DNA from: CALBZE01 sp036381255
GTDB lineage: Bacteria; Gemmatimonadota; Gemmatimonadetes; Longimicrobiales; RSA9
NCBI GenBank assembly: GCA_036381255.1
Contig: DASVDG010000033.1
Coordinates: forward strand, 1 to 64,000
Direction: 5' to 3'
Length of the DNA stretch: 64,000 bases
The notes under the pieces are model-generated. The model was not told the origin of the DNA. It searched no databases and saw only the letters and a list, made by a program, of their open reading frames with translations. This document shows, in pieces, positions 1 to 10,030 of the stretch. Numbering within the stretch: position 1 is the stretch's first letter; each line of letters begins with the position of its first letter. Both the position numbers and the translations under genes were made by a program.

Positions 1-1
1 G

Positions 2-814
2 CTAGAGCCCCGCGCGCTCCGCGATGTCGGGCACCTCCTCCGGCGTGACGTGGAATGCGCCCAGGGCGCCGCTCCAGGCGCCGTGCCAGTCCGACCCGCC
101 GGTGACGAGCAAGCCGAGTCCGCGGGCGAGCTCGCGTAGCCGGCGCGCGTCATCGGGCGGGACGCGCGGCCGGAAGCACTCCAGGCCGTCCAGGCCGAGA
201 GCGGCGAGGCGCCGCGCCTCGGGCTCCACGCCGTCCAGCGGCGGATGCGCCCACACGGCCAGCCCTCCGGCGAGGTGGATCAGCTCGATCGCATGCGAGG
301 GCGCGATCAGGTCCATGGGCTCGAACGCCGGCCGCCCATCCCCCAGGTACTGGTCGAACGCGTGGTCGAGCGTCGGCGCGTAGCCGTGGCGCACCAGCGC
401 GCGGGCGACGTGCGGGCGCCCGAGGATCCCGGTGCTTCCGCTCGCCTCCGCCAGCACATCGTCAAGGGAGATATGGATACCCAACGCGCGCAGGCGTTGC
501 AGCATGGCGTGGATCCGATCCGTGCGGCGCGCGGCCGCCGCGCGGGTGTGCTCCCGTAGCGCCGCGTGCTCCGGATCGACGAAGTAGCCGAGGATGTGGA
601 TCTCGGAGCCCTGCTCGGTCGTCGAGACCTCGAGCGCCGGAACCACGCGCAGCAGGCCCTCCGCCGCGCGGAGCGCCTCGCCGACGCCCGCGGTCGTGTC
701 GTGATCCGCGAGCGCGATCACGTCCAGCCCGGCCCGCGCGGCCGCGCGGACCAGCTCGCCGGGCGGGAGCCCGCCGTCCGATGCGGTCGAGTGGAGATGC
801 AGGTCGATGCGCAC
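2..814 (-). CDS. PHP-domain phosphoesterase (TrpH/RNase AM-like)
   Basis: This 270-residue protein is probably a metal-dependent phosphoesterase of the TrpH/YciV (RNase AM, nucleoside bisphosphate phosphatase) type. The N-terminus RIDLHLHSTASDG gives the first PHP metal-binding H-x-H, ALADHDTT gives the second motif, and later conserved histidines lie in WAHPP and GGSDWHG. I chose the GTG at 814 because it puts the PHP motif at the N-terminus and is preceded by a G-rich ribosome site; the longer frame upstream has no family support. The gene lies downstream of the ATP synthase operon but behind a strong terminator, so it is probably transcribed separately. The exact substrate is inferred from the family. 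Confidence 0.85.
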   Translation of the reverse strand: MRIDLHLHSTASDGGLPPGELVRAAARAGLDVIALADHDTTAGVGEALRAAEGLLRVVPALEVSTTEQGSEIHILGYFVDPEHAALREHTRAAAARRTDRIHAMLQRLRALGIHISLDDVLAEASGSTGILGRPHVARALVRHGYAPTLDHAFDQYLGDGRPAFEPMDLIAPSHAIELIHLAGGLAVWAHPPLDGVEPEARRLAALGLDGLECFRPRVPPDDARRLRELARGLGLLVTGGSDWHGAWSGALGAFHVTPEEVPDIAERAGL

Positions 815-874
815 GGTCAACCCCCTTGGTGCCGGGCGGCCCGGCGGCCATCGTTCGCGCTGGCGCCAGCGCCG

Positions 875-924
875 AAAAAAGCTCGGGGCGCGGGGCATGG
901 ACCTGCACCCCCGCGCCCCGAGCT
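875..924 (-). terminator. Intrinsic terminator of the ATP synthase operon
   Basis: A perfect 16-bp GC-rich stem (880-895 with 909-924) with a 13-nt loop is followed on the minus strand by six U residues. It begins 26 bp after the atpC stop and ends the atp transcript before the PHP gene. Confidence 0.93.
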
Positions 925-949
925 GCCGGGACGACGCGGGCCGCGCCGC

Positions 950-1213
950 CTACGCGGCCTCCGTGCGCTCGCTGAGCACGGTGACCACGTCGTCCACCAC
1001 CTGGAGGAAGCCGCCGGAGACGCTGAAGCGCTGCTCGAGGTCGCCGCGGCGGATCCTGACGTCGCCCGACCCGAGGAGCACCATCATGGGCGCATGGCCG
1101 CGCAGGATGCCGACCTCGCCGTCCCACGCCGGCGCGACGACCGCATCGGCTTCGCCCTCGAAGATCGCGCGCTCCGGGCTGATCACGGTGACGCTCAGGC
1201 GTTCGGCCGGCAT
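950..1213 (-). CDS. atpC: ATP synthase F1 subunit epsilon, short form
   Basis: Epsilon subunit of the F1 central stalk. The 87 residues cover the N-terminal beta-sandwich (LSVTVISPERAIFEGEAD, then GEVGILRGHAPMM and the VSGGFLQV strand). The typical subunit is about 130-140 residues and ends in a two-helix hairpin that can inhibit ATP hydrolysis; that hairpin is absent here. It lies 3 bp after atpD and is the last gene of the operon. Short epsilons occur in some bacterial lineages, so this is unlikely to be a truncation artefact: the stop is followed directly by the operon terminator. Confidence 0.93.
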   Translation of the reverse strand: MPAERLSVTVISPERAIFEGEADAVVAPAWDGEVGILRGHAPMMVLLGSGDVRIRRGDLEQRFSVSGGFLQVVDDVVTVLSERTEAA

Positions 1214-1216
1214 CGC

Positions 1217-2641
1217 TCAGACCTCCACGCCCATGGACTTCGCCTGCGCGATCACGTCCTCGATGCCGCCCACCATATAGAACGCCTGCTCCGGCAGGTG
1301 GTCGAACTCGCCGGCGACGACTCGCTCGAACGACTCGATCGTGTCCTCCAGCTTGACGTACTTGCCCGGCCGCCCCGTGAACTGCTCCGCCACGTGGAAC
1401 GGCTGGGAGAGGAACCGCTGGATCCGCCGGGCACGTCCGACGATGATCTTGTCCTCCTCGGACAGCTCGTCCATGCCGAGGATCGCGATGATGTCCTGGA
1501 GCTCCTTGTAGCGCTGGAGCACGCGCTGGACCTCCGTCGCGACCCGGTAGTGCCGCTCGCCGATGAACTGCGCGTCCAGGATACGGGAAGTCGAGTCCAG
1601 CGGGTCCACGGCGGGGTAGATGCCCAGCTCGGCGATGGACCGCGAGAGCACGGTCGTCGCGTCCAGGTGCGCGAAGGCCGTGGCCGGCGCCGGGTCCGTG
1701 AGGTCGTCCGCGGGGACGTAGATCGCCTGCACCGAGGTGATCGACCCCTCGCGCGTCGAGGTGATCCGCTCCTGCAGCTCGCCCATCTCGGTGCCGAGCG
1801 TGGGCTGGTAGCCGACCGCGGACGGCATGCGGCCCAGCAGCGCCGACACCTCCGAGCCCGCCTGCGTGAAGCGGAAGATGTTGTCGACGAAGAGGAGCAC
1901 GTCCTGCTTCTCGACGTCGCGGAAGTACTCGGCGATGGTCAGCCCGGCCAGGCCGACGCGCATGCGCGCCCCCGGCGGCTCGTTCATCTGGCCGTAGACG
2001 AGCGCGACGTTGGGGAGGATGCCGGCCTCCTTGAACTCGAGCCAGAGGTCGTTCCCCTCGCGGGTCCGCTCGCCCACGCCGCAGAACACCGACCGGCCGC
2101 CGTGCTCCATCGCAATGTTGTGGATCAGCTCCTGGATGATGACCGTCTTGCCGACGCCCGCGCCGCCGAAGAGGCCGGTCTTCCCGCCCTTCACGTACGG
2201 CGCGATCAGGTCGATCACCTTGATGCCGGTCTCGAAGATCTCCGTCTTCGGCTCCAGGCTCGTGTACTTCGGCGCCTCGCGGTGGATCGGCCAGCGCTCG
2301 GCATCGGCCGGGATCTCGCCCTGCATGTCCACCGGCTCGCCGACCACGTTGAGGATGCGGCCGAGCGGCGCCTGGCCGACCGGGACCGCGATCGCGCGCC
2401 CCGTGTCGCGCGCGCGCATGCCGCGGACCACGCCGTCGGTCGACGACATCGCGACCGCGCGCACCTGGTTGCGCCCGATGTGCTGCTGCACCTCGGCGAT
2501 CAGGTTGATGGCCGGCCCGCCGTTCTCCGACTCGGCCTTGATCTCGAGCGCGTTGTAGATCTCCGGCAGCTCCTCGCTCTCGAACTCGACGTCGAGGACC
2601 GGGCCGATGACCTGGACAACCTTTCCGATGTTGTCAGCCAT
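1217..2641 (-). CDS. atpD: ATP synthase F1 subunit beta
   Basis: Catalytic beta subunit of F1, 474 residues, forming the nucleotide-binding hexamer with alpha. Visible motifs are the P-loop GGAGVGKT, the catalytic-glutamate segment GERTREGND, the family signature around PAVDPLDSTSR and the DELSEED loop (MDELSEEDK). The start at 2641 is supported by AGGAGATATAGC just upstream and by the usual MADN N-terminus; a further upstream ATG in frame lacks such a site. It lies between atpG and atpC. An unusual stretch of ATTCAGG-type repeats separates it from atpG. Confidence 0.98.
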   Translation of the reverse strand: MADNIGKVVQVIGPVLDVEFESEELPEIYNALEIKAESENGGPAINLIAEVQQHIGRNQVRAVAMSSTDGVVRGMRARDTGRAIAVPVGQAPLGRILNVVGEPVDMQGEIPADAERWPIHREAPKYTSLEPKTEIFETGIKVIDLIAPYVKGGKTGLFGGAGVGKTVIIQELIHNIAMEHGGRSVFCGVGERTREGNDLWLEFKEAGILPNVALVYGQMNEPPGARMRVGLAGLTIAEYFRDVEKQDVLLFVDNIFRFTQAGSEVSALLGRMPSAVGYQPTLGTEMGELQERITSTREGSITSVQAIYVPADDLTDPAPATAFAHLDATTVLSRSIAELGIYPAVDPLDSTSRILDAQFIGERHYRVATEVQRVLQRYKELQDIIAILGMDELSEEDKIIVGRARRIQRFLSQPFHVAEQFTGRPGKYVKLEDTIESFERVVAGEFDHLPEQAFYMVGGIEDVIAQAKSMGVEV

Positions 2642-2658
2642 GCTATATCTCCTGTTGA

Positions 2659-2735
2659 GCATTCAGGATTCGGGATTCAGCATTCAGCAATGCTCGAACG
2701 AACCCCTGAATCCTGACCCCTGAATCCTGAATCCT
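2659..2735. repeat. ATTCAGG-type degenerate repeat between atpD and atpG
   Basis: The left half reads as repeated ATTCAGG/ATTCAGC units and the right half as repeated CCTGAATCC units, so the two halves are imperfect inverted copies. A 12-mer, TTCGGGATTCAG, recurs in inverse orientation near 54209-54222. This suggests a dispersed intergenic repeat family. It sits inside the atp operon without a visible terminator T-run. Confidence 0.75.
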
Positions 2736-2740
2736 TAACT

Positions 2741-3607
2741 CTATTCCAGCGCTGCGGCGCCGCCCACGATCTCCGCGATCTCCTGCGTGATCTGGGCCTG
2801 CCGTGCACGGTTGTACGACCGCCGCAGCGAGTCGAGCATCTCGCCCGCGTTGTCGGTCGCGTTCTTCATCGCGGTGCGCTGTGCGCCCTGGAAGGACGCC
2901 GCCGTCTCGACCAGTGCACGGTAGACGCTGTTGCGCACGTACAGCGGGAGCAGCCGCGTCAGGATCTCATCGGCCGAGGGCGAGAGGATGTACCCCACGC
3001 CGCGCTCGACCGCGGCGCCCTTCGGCGGCTCGACCGGCAGCACCCGCACGGCGGCCGGCGGCGTCGACAGCGCGGAGCGGAACTGCGCGTAGACCACGTA
3101 GACCGCGTCCAGCTCGCCGCGCTCGTACGCCGCGATGAGCGGGTCGACGAGCGACGCCGCGTCCTCCGCCGTCGGCTTGTCGCCGATGTCGATCCGCTCG
3201 CTCGCGAGCCGCTCGCCGCGGAATCGGAAGAAGCCGATCCCTTTCTTGCCGACGCCGTGCAGCTCGACCTCGACGCCGTCGGCGCGCAGCCGGTCGATCA
3301 GCTCGCTCGCCTCGCGGATCAGGTTCGCGTTGAACGCGCCGGCCAGCCCGCGATTCGACGTGAGCAGCAGCACCGCCGCGCGCTCGACCTTCTCCGGCCG
3401 GCGCAGCAGCGGGAAGCGCTCGCGCAGCTCCGGGTCGACGAGCCGGCCGATCACTTCGGCGAGGCGCTCGGCGTACGGCCGCGCCGCGTACATCCGGTCG
3501 GTGGCCCGCTTCAACTTCGACGTGGCCACCATCTCCATGGTGCGCGTGATCTGGCGCGTGTTCTCGACGGACCGGATCCGTCGTCGGATCTCTCTCGCTC
3601 GTGCCAT
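2741..3607 (-). CDS. atpG: ATP synthase F1 subunit gamma
   Basis: Central rotor shaft of F1, 288 residues. The N-terminal helix ARAREIRRRIRSVENTRQITRTMEMVATSKL and the C-terminal SEMLDSLRRSYNRARQAQITQEIAEIVGGAAAL type signature (here GEMLDSLRRSYNRARQ) are diagnostic. The start at 3607 gives the standard MARAREIRRRI N-terminus and leaves only 7 bp after the atpA stop, which suggests coupled translation. It is followed by the repeat region and then atpD. Confidence 0.97.
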   Translation of the reverse strand: MARAREIRRRIRSVENTRQITRTMEMVATSKLKRATDRMYAARPYAERLAEVIGRLVDPELRERFPLLRRPEKVERAAVLLLTSNRGLAGAFNANLIREASELIDRLRADGVEVELHGVGKKGIGFFRFRGERLASERIDIGDKPTAEDAASLVDPLIAAYERGELDAVYVVYAQFRSALSTPPAAVRVLPVEPPKGAAVERGVGYILSPSADEILTRLLPLYVRNSVYRALVETAASFQGAQRTAMKNATDNAGEMLDSLRRSYNRARQAQITQEIAEIVGGAAALE

Positions 3608-3614
3608 CGCTCGC

Positions 3615-5204
<1,590 letters not shown>

Positions 5205-5231
5205 GGTTCCGTTCCCGTTCGGGCTCCTCTA

Positions 5232-5789
5232 TCAACGGCTCTTCGGCAGCTCCGCCTCGACGAGGCGCCGCCGGAGCGAAACGAGTCGACGCCGCAGCGA
5301 ACCGTCCAGTACCCGGTCCCCGTAGCGAACGACGATCCCGCCAAGAATCTGTGGGTTCACCTGCACGTGCGGGATCACCTGCCGACCCAGCACCTTCGAG
5401 AGGTCGGCGGCGATCTCCTGCTCGTAACGCTCGTCCGGCTCGCGCGCCAGCGTGACCTGCACGTGCAGGCGGCCGAGGCGCTCGTCCAGGAGCGCGTGGT
5501 ACTCGCGCGCGATCTCCCGGAGCAGCCGCTGACGGCGCTTGTCCAGAACCACCATCAGGAAGTTCAGGAAGAGCGCCGGCACCCGCTCCTCGAGCGCCCG
5601 CTTGAGTACCCCCTTCTTCTCCCCGGTTTCCACCTTCGGCGACTCCAGGAACGCGCGCAGCGTGGGCTCGCCGTCGAGCAGCCCCGCCAGCTCATCCATC
5701 GCCGAGGCGAACATCTCCCGCTGGCCGTGGCGCTCGGCAACGTCGAAGAGCGCCTCGGCGTAGTTGCGGGCGACCGTGGCCTCCCTCAC
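5232..5789 (-). CDS. atpH: ATP synthase F1 subunit delta
   Basis: Peripheral-stalk delta (OSCP-like) subunit, 185 residues, linking the b subunits to the top of F1. The N-terminal ARNYAEALFDVAERHG and the C-terminal GGIVVRYGDRVLDGSLRRRL segment are family signatures. The likely start is GTG at 5789, one base after the atpF stop; this tight spacing argues for translational coupling. The frame is open further upstream but there it runs antisense-like through atpF in another frame. Confidence 0.95.
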   Translation of the reverse strand: MREATVARNYAEALFDVAERHGQREMFASAMDELAGLLDGEPTLRAFLESPKVETGEKKGVLKRALEERVPALFLNFLMVVLDKRRQRLLREIAREYHALLDERLGRLHVQVTLAREPDERYEQEIAADLSKVLGRQVIPHVQVNPQILGGIVVRYGDRVLDGSLRRRLVSLRRRLVEAELPKSR

Positions 5790-5790
5790 G

Positions 5791-6348
5791 TCACGCCCCC
5801 GCGCCGCTCGAGGCGCCGATGCGGTCCAGGTAGTCGCGCACCAGCGCCCGGTCCTCGTCGCCGCCCAGCCGCTGCTCGACCAGCCGCGATGCCGCGGCCA
5901 GCGACAGCTCGACCGCCTCGCGGCGGAGCGCATCGATCGCCGCCTCCCGCTCGCGCTCCATGTCCTGGCGCGCCCGCGCGATCAGCTCCTCCTGCTCCGC
6001 ACGCGCCCGCTCCAGCATCTCCTGGCGCAGGCGCTCGCCGGCCTGGCGCGCGTCCGCCAGCACCTGCTGCGCCTGCTGACGCGCCTCCGCCAGCTCGCGC
6101 CGCTGCGCCTCCAGGATCCGCTCCGCCTCCTCGCGGTCCCGCGCCGCCTGGTCCAGGATGTCCTGGATCCGCTGCTCCCGCGCCGCCGCGTAACCGAGGA
6201 TCGGCGGGAACGCGAACTTCGCCAGCACCGCGAGCAGCGCCACGAAGATGATCAGCGTCCAGAACGAGACGTTCGTGCTCAACTGGAACACGCTCGGCTC
6301 CGCGCCGGCCTCCTCGGCGTGCTGCAACACCAAGAAAAGAAGATTCAT
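5791..6348 (-). CDS. atpF: ATP synthase Fo subunit b
   Basis: Peripheral-stalk b subunit, 185 residues. A single membrane segment lies at about residues 27-50 (SFWTLIIFVALLAVLAKFAF) and is followed by FPPIL and a long charged, heptad-like helix typical of the b dimer. It follows atpE after a 67-bp gap that contains a perfect hairpin. The N-terminus before the membrane segment is longer than in many b subunits but reads cleanly. Confidence 0.95.
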   Translation of the reverse strand: MNLLFLVLQHAEEAGAEPSVFQLSTNVSFWTLIIFVALLAVLAKFAFPPILGYAAAREQRIQDILDQAARDREEAERILEAQRRELAEARQQAQQVLADARQAGERLRQEMLERARAEQEELIARARQDMEREREAAIDALRREAVELSLAAASRLVEQRLGGDEDRALVRDYLDRIGASSGAGA

Positions 6349-6372
6349 TGCTCCACTCTCGATACGGGGAGC

Positions 6373-6402
6373 GACCCGGCCGCGCTCTCACGCGGCCGGG
6401 TC
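6373..6402 (-). other. Perfect hairpin between atpE and atpF
   Basis: A 12-bp perfect stem (6373-6384 with 6391-6402) with a 6-nt loop and no U-tract. In this position a hairpin may protect or partially terminate the atpE message, which must be made in excess for the c-ring. The function is inferred. Confidence 0.6.
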
Positions 6403-6415
6403 CTGCGCCCCAGCG

Positions 6416-6685
6416 TCAGATCAGGAACGCGATCACCAGCGCGAACAGCGCCGCACCCTCGATCAGCGCCGCCAGGATGATCGAGGCCGTCTGGATCGTG
6501 CCCGCGGCCTCGGGCTGACGGGCCATGCTCTCCGTCATCGAGCTGCCGATCCGGCCGATGCCGATGCCGGCGCCGATCACGGCCAACCCCGCGCCGATCG
6601 CCTTACCGAACTGCGACAGGTACTGCGCAGCGGTCTCCGGGCTCTGCGTCGCGGCCTCCTGCACCATGGCGAGGAAGGGATGCAT
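6416..6685 (-). CDS. atpE: ATP synthase Fo subunit c
   Basis: Ring-forming c subunit, 89 residues, two membrane helices. The first helix has the glycine pattern AGIGIGRIG, the polar loop is MARQPEA, and the ion-binding glutamate lies in AALIEGAALF. The glutamate is followed by Gly-Ala rather than a Ser/Thr, which fits proton rather than sodium binding. A short N-terminal extension (about 25 residues) precedes helix 1. GGAGGAACGAC precedes the ATG. Confidence 0.97.
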   Translation of the reverse strand: MHPFLAMVQEAATQSPETAAQYLSQFGKAIGAGLAVIGAGIGIGRIGSSMTESMARQPEAAGTIQTASIILAALIEGAALFALVIAFLI

Positions 6686-6915
6686 GTCGTTCCTCCGTTC
6701 AATTCGGGGATTCTCGTGTCGTCGGCTCCCGCGACCCGTCGGCGGTCCCCAGCCGCGCGACTCGCCGCGCCCCCGCTACCCGGCCCGAAGGCCGCGCGGT
6801 TCTCCCCGGCACCCCGCCGGGTACGTTACGACGGGCGGTGGAGAGCCATCCCGCCCGAAGGCGCGCCACGTGAGGGCGGGCGCGCTCGCCCGAAGGCTGC
6901 CGGCGCGAAGCGTCG

Positions 6916-7809
6916 CTAATGCGCGTGCCGGATCAGCCCGATGAAGACCGACGTCAGCATCGCGAAGATGTACGCCTGGAGGAACGCAACGAACAGCTCC
7001 AGGACCATGATCGCCGTCGCCATGAGCACCGGCGCGATCGCGACGGGCAGCAGCCCCGCGATGCTCGCCGTCACGGCCAGCCCGGTCAGCGCGAGCACCA
7101 CGGCGTGTCCCGCGGTCATGTTCGCGAACAGACGGATCGCCAGCGCGAACGGCTTCGTCAGCTTCCCCAGGAACTCGACCGGCGTCATGATGATGAGCAT
7201 CGGGATCTTCATCCCCCAGCTCATCCCCTCGGGCGCGTAGAAGATCGTCTTCGCGTACCCCTTCGGCCCCAGCTCGATCATCCCCGCGACCTCGACCACG
7301 ACGAAGCTCAGCAGCGCGAGCGCCGCCGTGACGGAGATGTTCCCCGTCGCCGACGCGCCCCAGGGCAGCAGCCCGAGCAGGTTCGAGATCAGGATGAAGA
7401 AGAACAGCGTCACGATGAACGGCACGAACCGCTCGCCGCCGTGACCGATGTTCGGCAGCGCGACCTCGTCGCGCAGGAACAGCACGAACGCCTCCACCAC
7501 GTTCGCCGCGCCCTTCGGGCCCCGCTTCGCCCCCTCCGCGTGCGCCCGCTTCGCGCTCCGCGCCGCCGGAAGCAGGATCGCCAGCACCACCAGCGCCGCG
7601 ACGAACATGAAGAACACGTGCTTCGTGATCGACAGGTCGAGCGTCACCGGACCGAGCGGGACGTGGATCTCCGGAAAACGGATCACCTTCCCCGCCACCT
7701 CCCACTCCGGCGAGTCGGCCAGGTGGTGGAGGATCATCTCCTTCAGATTGAACTCGCCGCCCTCCGCCTGCGAGGCGGCCGCCAGCGATGGAATCAGTCG
7801 TCCGATCAT
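6916..7809 (-). CDS. atpB: ATP synthase Fo subunit a
   Basis: Membrane a subunit, 297 residues, forming the proton half-channels against the c-ring. The essential arginine is in ALAIRLFANMTAGH, and the C-terminal helix LFVAFLQAYIFAMLTSVFI is typical. An N-terminal extra-membrane stretch of about 60 residues precedes the first helix. Its ATG overlaps the stop of the atpI-like gene (ATGA). It is separated from atpE by a 230-bp spacer, unusually long for this operon, in which I see no gene. Confidence 0.97.
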   Translation of the reverse strand: MIGRLIPSLAAASQAEGGEFNLKEMILHHLADSPEWEVAGKVIRFPEIHVPLGPVTLDLSITKHVFFMFVAALVVLAILLPAARSAKRAHAEGAKRGPKGAANVVEAFVLFLRDEVALPNIGHGGERFVPFIVTLFFFILISNLLGLLPWGASATGNISVTAALALLSFVVVEVAGMIELGPKGYAKTIFYAPEGMSWGMKIPMLIIMTPVEFLGKLTKPFALAIRLFANMTAGHAVVLALTGLAVTASIAGLLPVAIAPVLMATAIMVLELFVAFLQAYIFAMLTSVFIGLIRHAH

Positions 7810-8177
7810 GTCCGCGAGGTACCCCGATGTAGAAATACCGGTTCAAGCAACACGAGCAGGATCACGAAACCCGCGACACTCAGCAGCAGCGGCGCCGGTT
7901 GCAGCGGAAAGTCGCGCGCGCGCGTGACCCACACGCCCAGCGCCGCGACCATCAGGAAGCGCAGCAGCGAGCCCCCGCCCCACGCCACCAGGAACTGCTC
8001 CGGCCGGCCCCGCACCGCCAGCAGCCCCGCGAACGCCGCGAGTTGGATGGCGTACGCCACCCCCGCACCCGCCCACACCGCCGGCGCCGATCCCGGCCCG
8101 ACCACCGCACCCACACCGAGCGCGAGCGCGGCCAGCACCGCCAGCGAAACCGCCGCGTACTGCGCCCACGCCTTCAC
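7806..8177 (-). CDS. AtpI-like four-helix membrane protein of the ATP synthase operon
   Basis: A 123-residue membrane protein with about four hydrophobic helices (roughly residues 6-26, 34-56, 70-86, 97-115). Position directly upstream of atpB and size match the AtpI-type assembly factors that help c-ring or a-subunit insertion. The GTG start overlaps the atpZ stop (GTGA) and its own stop overlaps atpB (ATGA). The sequence itself is poorly conserved, so the assignment rests mainly on context. Confidence 0.75.
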   Translation of the reverse strand: MKAWAQYAAVSLAVLAALALGVGAVVGPGSAPAVWAGAGVAYAIQLAAFAGLLAVRGRPEQFLVAWGGGSLLRFLMVAALGVWVTRARDFPLQPAPLLLSVAGFVILLVLLEPVFLHRGTSRT

Positions 8178-8428
8178 CGCCGGCCCTCCCCGCCCTCTCC
8201 CCGGTCCCGCCGGCGCGGCTCGATCACCAGGTGGTAGTACATGTAATAGAATCCGGCCGCCGCTCCCACGAGCGCGCCCAGCAATGCAAACACGTTCTCC
8301 GTCCCGACCCACGCGTCGACCCGCGACCCGAGGTACAGAAACAGCAGCGTACTCGCCACCCACGTCAGGCCGTACCCCATGAAGCGGCCGACCTCGGCCG
8401 ATGTCGAGCGCTGCGGCTTCTTCTGCAT
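8174..8428 (-). CDS. AtpZ-like small membrane protein
   Basis: First gene of the atp operon, 84 residues with two membrane helices (about 17-33 and 42-60) and a positively charged, Gly/Arg-rich tail. The GYGLTWVASTLLFLYLG and GAAAGFYYMYYHL segments resemble the AtpZ/AtpI (F0F1-ATPase subunit) family, proposed to aid ATP synthase assembly or Mg uptake. The start at 8428 is fixed by GGAGGATGG immediately upstream; an ATG 21 codons earlier is not supported and would lie over the promoter region. Confidence 0.85.
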   Translation of the reverse strand: MQKKPQRSTSAEVGRFMGYGLTWVASTLLFLYLGSRVDAWVGTENVFALLGALVGAAAGFYYMYYHLVIEPRRRDRGEGGEGRR

Positions 8429-8462
8429 CCATCCTCCGTCCGCCGGGCACGCGCAGTCCCCT

Positions 8463-8491
8463 AAGCTATCCGCTTGTGAAATTTTTCGCAA
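8463..8491 (-). promoter_or_regulatory. Candidate sigma70 promoter of the atp operon
   Basis: On the minus strand TTGCGA is followed, after 17 nt, by TAGCTT, 35 bp upstream of the atpZ start. The match is moderate, but it lies in a locally AT-richer patch in the right place. Confidence 0.5.
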
Positions 8492-8952
8492 GCGCCCCGG
8501 CGGACGCGTGGGACAGGGGGCGCCGCGGGGTCGTAAAGTGCGGCGGAAACACGGGTTCGGGGCAAGAATGGCGTCGGGCGCGAGCGGGCGCGGCGCAGAC
8601 CGCCTGCGCCGACGGTCGGCACAGGGGGTCGGTGCGCCGGACCGGCGGGGCGGTGGGGCGGCGGGGCGGGCGGTGGGTGGCCGGGCCCGTGGCCGGCACT
8701 TCGTCGCGCACGCATGCGGGCGGCGTGCGGCGGGTCCGCCGGTGACGGGGAACTCGCCGAATCGTCGAAGGTACAGTGGGAGCGAAGCGGGTGAAGCGCG
8801 GATCCGCGCGGGCCCGGGGGGTTTCGCCCGGCGGCGGCGGGAGGCGCCGGGCCGTGGCGGTGCGGGCGGGCGGACGGGGTAAACGGCCCCGATCCTGCTG
8901 TAGTCGGGGCGGAGCCGCGGATCCGAGAACGAGAGAAGGGGAACGGAACGGA
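8492..8952. other. Divergent intergenic region with a G-quadruplex-type tract
   Basis: No gene is supported here. The region separates the atp operon from moxR. At 8647-8677 the plus strand has five closely spaced runs of three or four Gs, matching the usual quadruplex consensus. Confidence 0.6.
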
Positions 8953-9978
8953 ATGGAAGCGACGGTGGCGCGACAGGTGCAGCCGGCCGAGGGCGACGTG
9001 GAGTTGCTCGAGCGGCTGGCGGCGGTACGCACGGCGATCGAGGCCGAGATCGGCAAGCGGGTCATCGGCCAGCGCGCCATCGTGGAGGGGCTGTTGACGG
9101 CACTGCTGGCGGATGGCCACGTGCTGCTGGTGGGGGTGCCGGGGTTGGCGAAGACGCTGTTGATCTCGACGCTGGCGGAGGCGCTGGACCTGAAGTTCAG
9201 CCGGATCCAGTTCACGCCCGACCTGATGCCGTCGGACATCACGGGGACGGAGGTGCTGGAGGAGGACCGGACGACGGGGAAGCGGGCGTTCCGGGTGGTG
9301 CGGGGTCCGGTGTTCGCGAACGTGGTGCTGGCGGACGAGATCAACCGAACGCCGCCGAAGACGCAGGCGGCGCTGCTCCAGGCGATGCAGGAGCGGGAGG
9401 TGACGGTGGCCGGCGTGACGATGCCGCTGGACCGGCCGTTCTTCGTACTGGCGACGCAGAACCCGATCGAGCAGGAGGGGACGTACCCGCTGCCGGAGGC
9501 GCAGCTCGACCGGTTCATGCTCGAGCTTCGGATCGGGTACCCGTCGCGGGAGGAGGAGGAGCGGGTGGCGATGCAGACGACGGGAGCGGCGATTTCGAAG
9601 GTGGAGCCGGTGCTGGACGCCGCGGAGCTGGTCGCGTTGCAGGGTCTGGTGCGGCGGGTGCCCGCGCCGCCGTCGCTGGTGGCGTACGCGGTGCGGCTGG
9701 CGCGGGCGACGCGGCCGGAGGATGCGGACTCCCCGGAATTGACGCGCCGGTACGTGAGTTGGGGTGCCGGCCCGCGCGCATCGCAGTACCTGGTGTTGGG
9801 TGCGAAGGCGCGTGCGGCGCTTTCGGGACGAGGCGTTCCGACGTATGATGACGTACGTGCGGTGGCCCCGGCGGTCCTTCGTCATCGGGTGATGGCGAAC
9901 TTCCAGGCGGAAGCGGACGGCCGGACGGCGGGCGACCTCGTCGAAGAGCTCATTGAACTCAGTCGTGCATGGACGTAG
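8953..9978 (+). CDS. MoxR-family AAA+ ATPase
   Basis: A 341-residue MoxR-type AAA+ ATPase, a chaperone-like protein class often involved in assembling or activating partner complexes. The Walker A-type loop is GVPGLAKT, Walker B is VVLADEINRTPPKTQAALLQAMQE, sensor-1 is FFVLATQNPIEQEGTYPLPEAQLDRF, and a C-terminal lid follows. The start at 8953 follows a purine-rich site (GAAGGGGAACGG). MoxR genes usually sit next to DUF58 and von Willebrand A genes; none follows here, and the next gene is a CBS membrane protein. Confidence 0.93.
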   Translation: MEATVARQVQPAEGDVELLERLAAVRTAIEAEIGKRVIGQRAIVEGLLTALLADGHVLLVGVPGLAKTLLISTLAEALDLKFSRIQFTPDLMPSDITGTEVLEEDRTTGKRAFRVVRGPVFANVVLADEINRTPPKTQAALLQAMQEREVTVAGVTMPLDRPFFVLATQNPIEQEGTYPLPEAQLDRFMLELRIGYPSREEEERVAMQTTGAAISKVEPVLDAAELVALQGLVRRVPAPPSLVAYAVRLARATRPEDADSPELTRRYVSWGAGPRASQYLVLGAKARAALSGRGVPTYDDVRAVAPAVLRHRVMANFQAEADGRTAGDLVEELIELSRAWT

Positions 9979-10030
9979 ACCGAAGTAGCGGCGATACGGC
10001 GCGGCCTCCGAGTCGATGGACGGAGGGGCC

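Noticed and set aside
566..2716. Long plus-strand open frame opposite atpC/atpD
   Set aside because: It is antisense to well-supported ATP synthase genes and rich in Arg, Asp, Leu and His from the GC-rich third positions of the real genes.
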